A DNA stretch of 35,488 bases from Beroe ovata (taxonomy: Eukaryota; Ctenophora; Nuda; Beroida; Beroidae), in assembly GCA_946803715.1 (NCBI GenBank), contig CAMPET010000273.1:27375-62862 (forward strand). The letters run 5' to 3'. Below are positions 10,381 through 22,000 of this stretch, piece after piece. Numbering within the stretch: position 1 is the first letter of the stretch; each line of letters starts with the position of its first letter. Position numbers and translations under genes: made by a program. The notes beneath the pieces are model-generated. The model saw only the letters and a program-made list of their open reading frames with translations. It was not told the DNA's origin and did no database searches.

Positions 10381-10858
10381 GGTGGTGGGGAGCTTTGACC
10401 ATTCCCTAAACGTAGTCGTTTTTAAGTGAAATAAAGAGTTTATGGATTTTCTGACTTCCCATATGAAAAGACAATGTTTTTAATTTGAGTCGCAATAATT
10501 CCTATCTTATTTGACAGTCCAGTAAATGTAATATGTGTACGCCTGGACACTAGACATTCGTTTGAAGAACAGTACATTGATACTCCAGGAGGTGTTACTA
10601 TGTCCCAAACAAGAGTGAAAAATCTACAGCTGCTACGCTGCCCTGGAGACCATTGAAAAACATGTGAGATGACAAAAACGTGTGAAATTTCCCAGTTCTG
10701 GATGGAATATGACAGGGGAAAGCTCGAGCCATCTGGCGCAATCGAGGAAATCCATACCTAGAGCTTTAGTTTTCTAGTAAAACTTTTACCCTCCATAGTT
10801 TCTCAGTGCATATAGATTCGTTATCGGTAAACCTGAGTTTCCTGTTTTCAGAAGGAAC
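10381..10858. promoter_or_regulatory. Divergent intergenic region between PP2C-like and SNTX-like gene 1
   Basis: This 478-bp gap separates two genes transcribed away from each other, so it should hold both promoters. No clear TATA box or motif was found. Just before the plus-strand ATG the sequence CTGTTTTCAG looks like a splice acceptor, so gene 1 may have a non-coding first exon here. Confidence 0.4.
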
Positions 10859-13800
10859 ATGCTGAATCGGATTATTTTCCTCTCCTCACTGCTCTCAGTG
10901 GTACTAGGAGGCATAACAAAGAGAGATGAATCGGTCCAGATTGAGAGAACGGCACTGGGCGAGAGTGTCAGGCTGGGAACGTTGTTCAATGCCAGAACAA
11001 ACTTGTTGCTCAACGGCATGGAATTGTTTACCCTCAGCGACGATGCTGTAACCACCACTGATATCGACGCTGATGATATCAGCGGAAAAGTGAGACAGGA
11101 TACTGTTGAAGATACATCCGCAACGACAAGGGGAGAAAACTTTGGTGTCACAGCTGAACTGACGTTAGATTACATGTCAGGGGCAGTGCATGTTGAGGGC
11201 AGTGCTAAGTACCTGAAGGATGAGCTGGAGAAAGAAAACATCGTCAGGTATACCAACTATCGGGTGTATCAGAGCCATTTCAAGGACCTCGACCTAAACG
11301 CCATTGGAGAGCCGAACAGAGATTACTGTAACATGATGGATCAAGAATCAGGGCCAACACATTTTGTCTCTAGAATCAATTACGGACAACGGGCATTCAT
11401 GACTTTTGATAAAGAATATAGCATGTCTGATAAGAGGAGTACGATCGGCGGCAAACTGAAAATAGCAGTGAATAATATACCGAATCTCGAGATATCTGCC
11501 GATGCTGTCGTTGATATCAATAACAACAAGGTAGAAACAGATGATAGCATTAAAGTGAGGTTCTATGGAGATGCTTTGTTAGACTCAGTGCCTACTACAT
11601 TCGATGAGGCAGTCAAGGTATACAAAGCAACGGATGTGCAACAAGAAGACGGAACATTAGATTTCAAGTTCATCAGTCCACTAAAGTACGTCCTCACCCC
11701 AATGGAGGTAGTCTGTACAGACAAAGCGGCAGTGGCTATTAGTGAGATAGAACTAGCCAAGACAAACGCTGCCATTGAAGCTCTGGTTACTCTCAAATCC
11801 TTCTTAAAGAAGGTGAACTATCTGTTGGATACTGATCCTGCAAGTAGATTCACTGCCATCCGACTTCCATTGGTAACATTCCAGAATGCATTGGAAGAAT
11901 TTTATAGCACATCCGCTGCAAAGATTGCCAAACTGATACCTCAGGTCAGGGGTGGAGCTGATCCAACAGAGCTGTACGACTTCATTGACTCTCTCAACTC
12001 AACCAAATTTGAGACTGTGAGAACGAAACAGTTTCTGCACATGAGGGAGCGAGAGATCAGTATACTGGAGGATACACACAAGAAGATAACGGCCTCTGGT
12101 GTTGTCTTGTCGGACCCAGTACTTGCCAACGACAATGAATGCATCTTCAAACACCAAAACGTCACTTCCCTCACAATCAACATACTCCCGGATTCAGACA
12201 TCGCCGAGAGGTTCTTAGAGAGTACAGGATCATGGGAGGAAAATTCATGGGTCAACGACCGTGCAGTTGAGAGGAGCCTGGTAGATCACAGTGGAATATT
12301 CTCTGAGTATGTGACAGACAATTTGGAGCGCTTGGGTGACCAGAAAGACTTGAACTGTTACATGGTGAAGCTAGAGGAACTCGACCAGAGAAATATGTTT
12401 GAGCTCGAGCTTTTCCAAGATGGTAAGCTGCTAAACAACAACTTCAACACTCCTGAGCCCTATGATGAACCTAGATGCGGACAATCCTTCGTTGATGGGT
12501 TCGAGCTGATCATCAGTGAATCTGAAATAAACGGTGATGTGACAGGTATGAAAGTCAGAGTTGAGTATCCCGGAGCAGAAGACACCTCAGCAGATGATGA
12601 AGACAGGTGGACACTTGAACAAAAGATAGAGAATGCTGATATTGTGATGGTTACAGATTATTCTGGAAGGACTGAGACGGTGCGAGTGAGGGGACTCCAG
12701 CCAGACACCGAATATTCGGCTACTGTAGCGGCAGTTGTTAGACACGGACACGGAGAGGGGTACCCATCAGAGGCTGTGACTTGCAGGACTCTGATAGCTT
12801 CCAAACCGCATCTTACTTTGCTGAGGGATACTCAAGAAGATGGGGATAACCACAGTTTATATGTTGGGTGGGTCATACCTGAAACCTTGGCCATTGGACT
12901 ACCAAGTACAACCTACAGGTACAAAGTCTCTTACGAAGGGCACCTCGATGATAATGTGGACAAGTCAGTCAACCAATACGAAATATTGGGAACTCCGCTC
13001 ACTCGCTACACAGTAGAAGTCACACTGTTGGATGGAGACAAGAGTGGTGAAACAGCATCTCTTGATATCATCATGCCACCAAGCCCACCGTCATGGACTT
13101 TGCGTGAAGAAACTGCGAGTTCTGTGTCCTTCGCAGTTGCATTGAATGAGCTAGATCTAACAGATGAACAGACTTTGGAATCCATCATATTGTCTTACTC
13201 TAAGGTGGTGGATGGTGTTGCCACTGAGACTCAAGAATACTGGCATCTTCCAACGGTAAGTAGTTAACTATTCATCGAACACTTTTGTGAAACAGTGTTT
13301 AACAACATCCATTGAAGGCTGAACTTTTCACTTCATTATAAAACTTAATAGCATCCAAAATTATCAGAGCGATATCAGCATCGATGACCTCGAACAAGAG
13401 ACACGGTATCAATTCTCCTTCAGACTATCAGTTAGTTTGTGGTATGAAGTGATTACTTGTGAAATGTAACCCTGTGAGAAAAATTGCTCTTCACTATATT
13501 AAAATCAAAACACAGGTGAGGATGGACGAATCACTGCACTTCTCACCTTCTTCAAGTGTATTGAGCGCCCTGACCTCCACAAGAGTGGGCTACGATGCAG
13601 AGAATGTGAGGAATGCTATTGATAACTTGGAGGCTAGAGAACAGGAGATCAATGACAAGAAGTCGGAAGTTGACGCTGTGTCAGCTGATGTCGAAGATCT
13701 TATAGATTTCAATGGCAGCGACGAAGTTACAGATGCACTCAATGAATTCGATGCCTTTGTAACATCATCGTTCACAGACTTTGAGAACCTAGCTGGAAGT

Positions 13801-15155
13801 AAGATTTGGTAACAATCGGTTCTCCGTATGAGAACTGGCATTGATATTCATAAATACCAAACTGATTGAATCCTGATAAACTCTGCTTTCAGCTTTGGAG
13901 CGATCCCAGTGCATCCACGAGGGCCTGCTTTACTGGGGTGATGAATATGGGCATGAGTGAGTAACATGGGATTCCTCGGAACCTTCACTTCCAAACTGAT
14001 ACATGTGCTGGTGACATTTTCATCATCGTGATATGCAATTAGCTACCTATAAACCTCTATTTCAGTGGCACATTCGAGATTGGGATCACCGAGGCCTCCT
14101 CTCTACCTGAGTGTGTGGAACAATGCAGCAACACTGACAATTGTGAGATGGTTTCACTCTATCAGGATCCCAAGAAAACAACGGGTGACTGTCACCTTAA
14201 CATGAAGAGGATTCTCGAACAGCAAAACTTCATGTGGAGGAAGAAGAATTCCCGAACAGTCAACATGAATTGTTTAGGTTAGCAAAATCTTGTTGCTGTG
14301 ATCTTAAGAATGATGTGTTGACATAATAGGTAGCTATATTAACTGACCATGACATGAAAATCAGATTCGAGTATGACACAAATCTCGAGCATGGAGAGGT
14401 GCGTTATGAAGAAAACAAGCTACAAGAACACGTACAGCTCATATCTGGTGACCAAAAATGGAAGGGATAAATCTGGACAGGGATTCAGCAGTTTGTCGGC
14501 ATGCGTGTCCTACTGCCGTATGACACCCGATTGTGAAGGAGTGACGTACCAGCTATTTGACACGTCATCCAGTTCATACGGCTTATGTTACGTGTTTAGT
14601 CAAAGACCAGTGCTTGGCGAGGGGGAGAGTCAGTCTGCTTCATCGAGTGTGAATCTTGCTTGCTTAGGTGAGCGCTGCATTTTGTGATATTGTGAAGAAT
14701 TTGTGGCTTGAACCTTACTATTGACTCCTTGCCATTTGAAGGAGCCTGCAGTAGAAACCATGACTGTTTCAGCTGCGAATACTAAAGGAATTGGAGCATG
14801 TTCTCTGGCCAGCACAGTTGTACCATCATCTGGCGACAACTATATATCCAATACAGCTCCTAGCTCAGTTGACTCTATAGAGGAATGCATCAGAAGATGT
14901 GCGGAGACGCAGGAATGTGTCTATACCAGCCATAGTCATGTCGTCAAATACTGTATCTTCGCCAGGAGATTAGATCCCACTGAGCTTAACACAGCAGCAC
15001 AAATTTTCACCACGGTGTCTCTCGATTGCTTGGGTAAGTTAACATGCTCTGAGCTTAAGGAGAGCGAGCACCAAAAACAAGCATAGGATTGATTGCAAAG
15101 TCTGACAAACTGAGTTTAGTGTGTTAATCTTATCATTTCAGGTCTATCAAGCTAA
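10859..15155 (+). CDS. Secreted SNTX-like/FN3/PAN protein, gene 1
   Basis: Eight coding exons join in phase: 10859-13255, 13368-13430, 13516-13798, 13893-13956, 14066-14277, 14365-14667, 14773-15033 and 15142-15155 (stop TAA), giving about 1198 aa. Residues 1-17 are a hydrophobic signal peptide. From about residue 30 the sequence resembles the N-terminus of stonustoxin/neoverrucotoxin proteins (ALGESVRLGTLFNARTNLLL, then SGAVHVEGSAKYL), a MACPF/CDC-related fold. It is followed by a helical region (about 285-430), a region in the position of the SNTX thioredoxin-like domain, and at least three FN3 domains from about residue 540, the last crossing the first intron. Exon 3 encodes a heptad-like helical segment with SALTSTRVGYDAENV. 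The last exons encode three PAN/Apple-like modules with C-x3-C-x6-C spacing, each ending in Cys-Leu-Gly. No membrane segment is seen, so secretion is likely. Function is inferred: SNTX-type proteins occur in venoms and in non-venomous animals, and cytolysis is not shown here. Confidence 0.8.
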
Positions 15156-15239
15156 AGAACGGCATGAAAAGAAAAAACCTCCAAGTCAATATCTGAAATT
15201 TTGATTGTTATTGTAAAAGTTATGTAAAATCTTAGGTGT

Positions 15240-15245
15240 TTTATT
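15240..15245 (-). promoter_or_regulatory. Polyadenylation signal for the bHLH gene
   Basis: AATAAA on the minus strand, about 130 nt beyond the bHLH stop at 15376. Gene 1 ends at 15155 on the other strand, so the two transcripts converge and their 3' ends may overlap. Confidence 0.5.
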
Positions 15246-15375
15246 TTTTCATGCAAATTATGTCTCTACAATTTGACCAATTTAACAGCAGTGTATATTT
15301 TTAGTCTACAGCTGATGACTTAGGTACGATGCACAATGCACGGAGCGAAATTCGCGCTGATATGCCATCTAAAGC

Positions 15376-17166
15376 TCAGGACGACGTCAGGTGATCCGGA
15401 ATTTGGTCATTGAAGTTGCCATATCTTCTCCCACTATCGGGTGCCACAATGTATGATCTGTCACATGGGCTGGGATACTCTAGCAGTTGCTTATCCATAG
15501 CAGCTCCTGCAGCACTAGGGAATAATCCCTTCCGCTCGAGGGAGTAACCTGGTTCCATCGGGTTCAGAGGGTAGTACTCTACCTCATATTCACAGGTGGT
15601 CTTCACATACTTCCGTCTCTTGCTCAGATATTGGTGGTCAGCTGCAGCCTCAAATCTCGGCAGCTGGTGTGGTTGTTCAATAAGCTGGGCAGCTTGGTGA
15701 GAGTCACTACTGCAGCTGGGGTTGATCAGATCACTCTGGCTTCTCGGACAGCTGGTAGCACACTTGACACCATCTCCAATGATGACACCGTGATTGTCAC
15801 CTCCCCCATCACCACCACCGACAGTCGTTTCCTCCTCATTTCCAAATTGTGGATCCTTGTCCATGTAGTGATGGAAGTTCTCCTGGAGGTCGTGAAGAAC
15901 ATGTGGTGCCACTCGTTTCTCCAACTCTCTTATGTAAACCAAGCAGTCCTTCAGCACTTGTACTTTACTTCGGATCCGATCAGACTTTAGGTTGAAAGAC
16001 CAGTAGAAAACCTGGGAAGAATTTTATCAAAAGCTCGAAATTATTTGAATTTTGAACCAAAAATACTGTACTTCAATAGTTGGAAATCACAAGCATAATT
16101 TCTGCCTCTTACCTCTCTAAGACGATTATAGCATTCGTTTAGGTGCTGCATTCGCTTCTTCTCTCTCTCATTTGCTTCCTTCCTCTTATTGGAATACATC
16201 TCAGGTTCCATGGTCACGTGACAGAACTCTGGGATGAGAGAGAAAGATCAGACTGAACATAAGTCGGGGACATATGTTGGACGAGGCAGAGCATAATATA
16301 TAATGTTATGTAACAATAATAGGCATTGAAAAGTGGAACAGTGGATATAATAATTACAATATTGTACGATAATTAAAACATGTACAAGCTGTTTGTGAAG
16401 ATTCTAAAGACATATGTCGTACTAACCTAGCAGAGATCAGCGAAAGGGAGTCAGGGCTACAGTCCATCTCCCAGACAGTGTATTGGGGACCCGGTATTTC
16501 CGTTTCACAACATATGGCAACCAATGGACAATTCAAATATTGACCGAGCATATGGCAAGAAACGTTATGACAACAACGTTATGGGAATTAGGTTTTCTGA
16601 CGTTGAGTCCTTTTGAATGATCACCATCCTTCGATAGAGCAATCTCCAGTGGTATGCAGAGACTTGATAAAACTAGAATCACAAAATGAGTGCTGCTCAG
16701 TAGATCTGCTTTATATTATTGAGATACGATTTTCGTTCGTCTTCGACAGGAGAGCTGCATTATTTACACGCCCTCCAAGTTATGCAATATATTGTTTTCG
16801 GTTTAATAACGGGTGGCAATTCATTAGAACAGCAGCCGGTGGGTATCATAACAGCACGTCCCCCATTAACACTAATTGTTTCATAAATGAATTGCTCAGG
16901 CAATTGAACCTATGTTATCAGGAGAACCTGTAAGAATGAAAATATGAGAATTTCAACATCGACAACGCTATCTCACATCTTTTGGCACCACTCACATCGT
17001 CAGGAATGAACGGAGGTCTACTATAGGTCTACTTATAGTGTCACCCACCTGGTCTGTGGTGATGTTTCTGACTGAGTTGTTCTACCGCTGGCAGACACTT
17101 CAGAGTCTTGACAGAGAAGAGTGGTGAGAAGTTGTCGTCATTGAAGCAAAATACAGCCGGTAACAT
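15376..17166 (-). CDS. bHLH transcription factor
   Basis: Three exons join in phase: 17166-17049, 16228-16113 and 16011-15376 (stop TGA), giving about 289 aa. The bHLH domain is at about residues 54-112. Basic region and helix 1 are KRKEANEREKKRMQHLNECY, with the Asn-Glu-Arg set used for E-box contact. A longer loop follows (WSFNLKSDRIRS), then helix 2 SKVQVLKDCLVYIRELEKRV. Basic region and helix 2 look closest to group A (ANxRExxRM type); I cannot assign a subfamily. The C-terminal half is low-complexity, with Gly/Asp-rich, His/Gln-rich and Tyr/Pro-rich parts and a possible basic patch SKRRKYVK. The N-terminal exon is inferred from frame and a good GTGGGT donor. An alternative start at Met46 would remove it. 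A non-coding or alternative exon ending in a GTTAGT donor near 16425 is possible. Confidence 0.8.
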
Positions 17167-17268
17167 TGTCACTAGTTTAGGAATGAGAAATTGCCAGACA
17201 CGATGATGACCATCTGTGGAATTTCAAGGGTCTTATGGATTTGAAGTCTTATTCGAGGTCACAGAGGT

Positions 17269-17960
17269 TTGCTATGACGAAATGCATACGTAAGAGTTAT
17301 GCAGTGGTGTCAGCAAGCTATGACGAATGAGTCCCCTATTCGTCACAAAGATCTGTTATGACGAACTGCATACTGATTACTGGTGTCAACGCATTCCTAC
17401 GTAAGAGTGATGCAGTGATGTCAGCATATTATGACGAATAAGTCCCCCATTCGTCACAAGGACCTGTTATGTCGAACCGCAAACCGGTGTCAACGGATTC
17501 CTTCGTCAGAGTAATGCAGTGGTGTCAGCAACTTATGACGAATGAGTTCTCCATTCGTCACAGGGACCTGTTATGACGAACCGCGAACTGGTGTCAACGC
17601 ATTCCTACGTCAGAGGTTTGCAGTGGTGTCAGCAGGTTATGACGAATGAGTCCCCTATTCGTCACAGAGACCTGTTACGACGAACCGCAAACTGGTGTCA
17701 ACGGATTCCTACGTCAGAGGTTTGCAGTGGTGTCAGCAAGTTATGACGAATGAGTCCCACATTCGTCACAGAGACCTGTTACGACGTAATACATAGTGGT
17801 GTCAGCGGATTCCTACGTCAGAGTTATGCACTGCATACTATGCACTGCATACTATGCACTGCATACTATGCAGTGGTGTCAGGCTGACTCATTTGTCATA
17901 ACTTGCTGACACTGTCAGCAATTTACGACGAATGAGTCGTCCATTCATCACAGAGACCTG
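17269..17960. repeat. ~105-bp satellite array with internal palindromes
   Basis: About six imperfect copies, with copy-to-copy spacing of 104-112 bp; the last interval is about 180 bp because of an insertion. Each unit contains GACGAATGAGTCCCC followed by ATTCGTCA, so GACGAAT and ATTCGTC form a short hairpin. Each also has GTGTCAACGSATTCCTACGTCAG- and GCAGTGGTGTCAGCA-like segments. A short 15-bp repeat (TATGCACTGCATAC) is embedded at about 17825-17874. The array lies upstream of the bHLH start and next to an LTR-like segment. Confidence 0.85.
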
Positions 17961-18106
17961 TTATGAGCGTTAAGGGAGACCGTAGACGCATGACTATAAA
18001 AGGAGTGGAAAAGTATATCAGAATTGCTGGGCGTGAACCTCATCAAGGTAGAAATAGTTGATAAAATAAAAAGCCTTCCTCCTTTATAACCGTACTGCTG
18101 GCCCCT
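17950..18106 (+). mobile_element. Possible LTR remnant with primer-binding-like site
   Basis: Reading on the plus strand, the segment begins TGTTATGAGCG and contains a TATA-like ACTATAAAAGG. About 70 bp later comes AAAATAAAAAGCC as a polyadenylation signal, and it ends CCCCTTCA. It is followed by A and TGGCGACACGATGC, which has the TGG start expected of a tRNA primer-binding site. This order matches U3-R-U5-PBS of Ty3/Gypsy-type elements. No gag or pol coding follows, so it would be a solo or decayed LTR. The neighbouring satellite could be part of U3. Confidence 0.35.
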
Positions 18107-19093
18107 TCAATGGCGACACGATGCTCAATGCCCGCTCTCTGTTGCCACGACAGCAAATAGTAATGAGTTAACAATTAAATTTTATTCAATGAAATAGTTG
18201 AAGTTTAATAGACAACTGCATAACGGATTCAATAATAAGTACAAATTTCAATTATGCTTTCTGATCTTCCATAGCTCATACAGGAGTTTAAATTTTGAGT
18301 GACCGGAGTAATAATGAATCATTTTCGCTAGATTCGTGCAATGATTGATCATCACCAATTATAACCTTGGTTCTGCATGTGATAGATTCTCACTATTCGT
18401 CCTTTATTAAACATCCAAATTGAATGTAACACGATTGAAGCATACCTTTCTCCCTTTGTTCCATTGTGTTGATCAAGTAAATTGAAGTTCACTATTTCTT
18501 GCCTGAGGTACCAGTGTCTGACATGCATATGTTATTGTTTTGCATATCATTCCAATACACAATATTACTTTGTAAAACACTATTTCACTGTTCTCTAGCA
18601 TGCTAGTAATGCTACGCTGTTTTTACGAGAGAGCAGTGCTGATCGTGTGAACCACTGTGAAACATGATTCAAGAAGTTATTGAATTCCTGATCAATGAAT
18701 GAGCATTCACTTAGCATGAATATGCAGCTAATATGGGGCAATGAGGCCACATGATTGCTTGGCTTGACTTGTACCTCACCACGCTCATCTTAGAGTACAT
18801 ATCGTCAATGTGGGCAGAGAGAAAGTTACAAAACTACGAGTATTATGGAGGTGTTATCTTTCAGAATTTCTATTGTTTTTCTAGCATGAAAAACAATGAA
18901 AAATTCAAGCTCGATGCCAGTGCCGCGTGGGATTGTGTCTTCTAAACCTGTCAAAGAACAGCAAAGAGAGGTGTAAAGCAAAAACACCTGTCTCCCTCTC
19001 TCACACACACACACACGATCGGAAAAATGTAACTATTGTTTACATCATAGTTGGCCGTTCCTTAATCTGTGAACAGTATACAAAAATCTCACG
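18107..19093. other. Upstream region of SNTX-like gene 2
   Basis: AT-rich, no exon recognised. It holds a (CA)n tract of about 12 bases near 19002-19015. The promoter of the plus-strand gene starting at 19094 should lie here, but no clear TATA box was found. Confidence 0.4.
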
Positions 19094-22000
19094 ATGTCTT
19101 CTACCTTGATTACCACTGTTTTGCTGTTGATTAGTTTCCAATTAGATTATGCTAGCACCTCCGGAAGACTCCTCTTGAAAAGATGTCCGAGAGGCATTAA
19201 GAATCTAGCCGGGTATGCAGCTGATGAGTACACAGACTGTACTGGGGACGTGCCCGTCATTAGGAAGTGTGAGGAGGGGTACACGTACAGCAAGGAGAAG
19301 GGGGAGTGTCATGTTGAGGAGTTCCTCCTGGAGAAGAGGGCTGAAATGAACGGTCAACATGAACGTGTTGCACTGGGGGAGGTGGTTAAGATAGGGAGTC
19401 TATTCGATGTGAGGAAGGGAGTCATGTACAATGGTTTCAACATGTGGAATAAGGATACTCTCGAGGCTAAGACCATGGAACGTGCCTTTGAGACGAGTAC
19501 AACAAGCTACCTGAAGGAGACTGGGGACAGAGACAAGGCGAAGAACATGGACATTGGAGTTGATGTTGAGCTGGACTTCTTGTCCGGTATGCTATCCATC
19601 AAGGGAAGTGCAAAGTACATGGCAGATAAGAAGGACACAACTAACAAGGAGAGGATCGTGATGAAGGCACAAGTCACCAAGAAGATCTCTGACATCGACA
19701 TTGCCACCCCAATCGACAATGATGAGCTCTGTGAGATGTATCAGCCGAACAGTGGACCAACTCATGTGGTGGTCCGGGTCAAGGAGGGAATCAGGTCCTT
19801 CTTCGTGTTTGATAAGGTTGTCAATGATGAGAATAGCAGTCATGACATCAGTGGTGATCTACAAGCTCATGTGATGTGCATTCCTAGTATGTCAGTTGAA
19901 GGAGGTGTGGTCATTGATAGCAATGGCAAAGAAGTGACAAACAGCAAGAAAATAGATGTTCAGTTCTATGGCGATGCATTGCTCACTAAATTCCCAGTTA
20001 CATACAAAGAAGCAGCAATTGCGTACAAAGAAACCATGGAGAAAGCTCCAAAGACGACCCCGATAAGCTTCCACCTTGTCCCGCTCTCCACATTCTGTAC
20101 TGGCAGTGATGCACCCATTGTGGACAGTCTGACGTCCGCTCTTGTAAACACAGCCTCACAATACTTAGCAGACCTTTCTGAGGTTGAGGCCAAAGTGAAT
20201 ACACTCCTTCAGATGGATGCTGCACAGCGATATGATGCCGTCAGCGCACCCCTCAACAAGTTCCAATCCGAACTCGACATTTTCACAACCGATTTGAAGA
20301 GTAAAATTGCCGAGGAGGTCCCAAAGATAAAGTCCGAGGAGGACCACGAGAGTGCGTTGTCCGATATACTGGTGGAGTACGAAGACTCTAAGTTCGAGAA
20401 GTCGCGGTCGATGGCATTCCTTCGATACCGAGAAAGAGAAATCAACATGATCTCCTACACAATTGATAAAGCACTTAACCAACCACTTACGACTCTTTCT
20501 GATGAAGTGAACGCTAAGGACAACGAGTGTATGTTCAATGGAGAGTTTGGGAATCAGCTAATTCTTGGAATGCTTCCAACTGGTGACCTTGTTGACAGTT
20601 TCCTGGAAAGTACGGGAGACTACGAGGAGGTGCCTAGGTGGTACGAGGAGGACGGACCCCTGGCAGCGTTATCTTATCTGAAGAACTCGTTTGAGGAATA
20701 TGCTTCGGTCAATTCTCTAGACGATGACAAAACACAGTGCTTCCTTCTTAAACTACAGGCATCCTCTGAGGGCCACGTCAGAGAGATACATTTGCTGAAG
20801 GGAGGTGATGAGTTTGCCACTGATTTCATACCACCTCCACAGCCACCAAAACCAATATGCCCCCATGAGTTGATTAGTGCGGATAGTTTCACTGTTAGAA
20901 CAGAAAGATCCGATTCGGTGTATGTATCCGGACAGGAAGTCATATTGGAGCAGGTTGTGTCCGCTGAGGAAACTAGGAGGGAGTATATAAGAGCTAACAA
21001 CACGGGAAGTGTTGTCATTGAGAACCTCCTGCCCTACTCTCAGTATAGGGTCTGGACACGGTACACAGTACACACAGATCAGGGATATAGCGTGTTGTCG
21101 CCCTACACTGACTGCATCACCAGACCAACCTCTCCGCCCTCAGTCCTCTCCATCTCCCACGCTACAAGCTCCTCACTCACACTTTCCTGGTACAAACCCG
21201 AGAAAATAAACCCCGGTCTGAGGTCTAAATCCATAGCCTACCACGTCAAGGTGAACAGCGGTGAAATCCGAGTGAAAACAGCCACTACACGTGACCACAC
21301 ATTCGCGGTAGACAATCTGGACCCAGGTACCCTGTACAGAGTATCCATCACCGCCCAGCCAGTGGACGATAACGCACGGTACCCGGAGAGTCAGGCTGCG
21401 ATTGAGGAGTTTGTTACAGGACCCGTGGCGCCAACAGTCCGGGTCGTATCCTCGGACCAATACTCATGTGCAGTGATGGTGTCTGTCCCACGTGTGGTGT
21501 CTGGCACCTCCCTCGACAAGATTGATGTCAAGTTTTACGGGAGAGACGGGAATGGAGTGGTGGCAGACTCGGAAAAACATGTTGTTCAACTTCTTCCCGC
21601 TCAAGTGAGTGTGTCAAGGGGATATATGGTTCACATGTTATTACAATGCCAATTAATCAAGGTGTATTCTTGGGTTACATTAATTGAGATAGCTCATCAG
21701 TCACAAGCTAAACAGTAAACATTGTAACAACATAGTTCCGTGTTTATTCCGTCACCATGACAACCATCTCATTACAACAGACGGGGAGCTCAGCATACAG
21801 CAGAGTGATAACCATTTCACCATTAACACCGCAAACAGAGTATTACTACGAGGCACGCATATCTGTGAGTAACACTCCTCAACAGAAATTCCAACATCGG
21901 TTTTCGAGATTATAGCTTTTTTGAAGATAAAAAGAGTAAACTATGTCAAGATTGCCATCGTGACAAACATCTCTACAGGTGTCATCAGGTGTCACCTCTT

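Noticed and set aside
16425..16500. Possible middle coding exon of the bHLH gene
   Set aside because: Its donor phase would shift the bHLH exon out of frame; at most it is a non-coding or alternative first exon.
16613..16933. Plus-strand open frame of 106 codons
   Set aside because: It lies in the large first intron of the bHLH gene, on the opposite strand, with no recognisable protein features.
17269..17960. Regular repeats with palindromes, CRISPR-like at first glance
   Set aside because: The spacing is full-unit tandem repetition without unique spacers, and the genome is eukaryotic.
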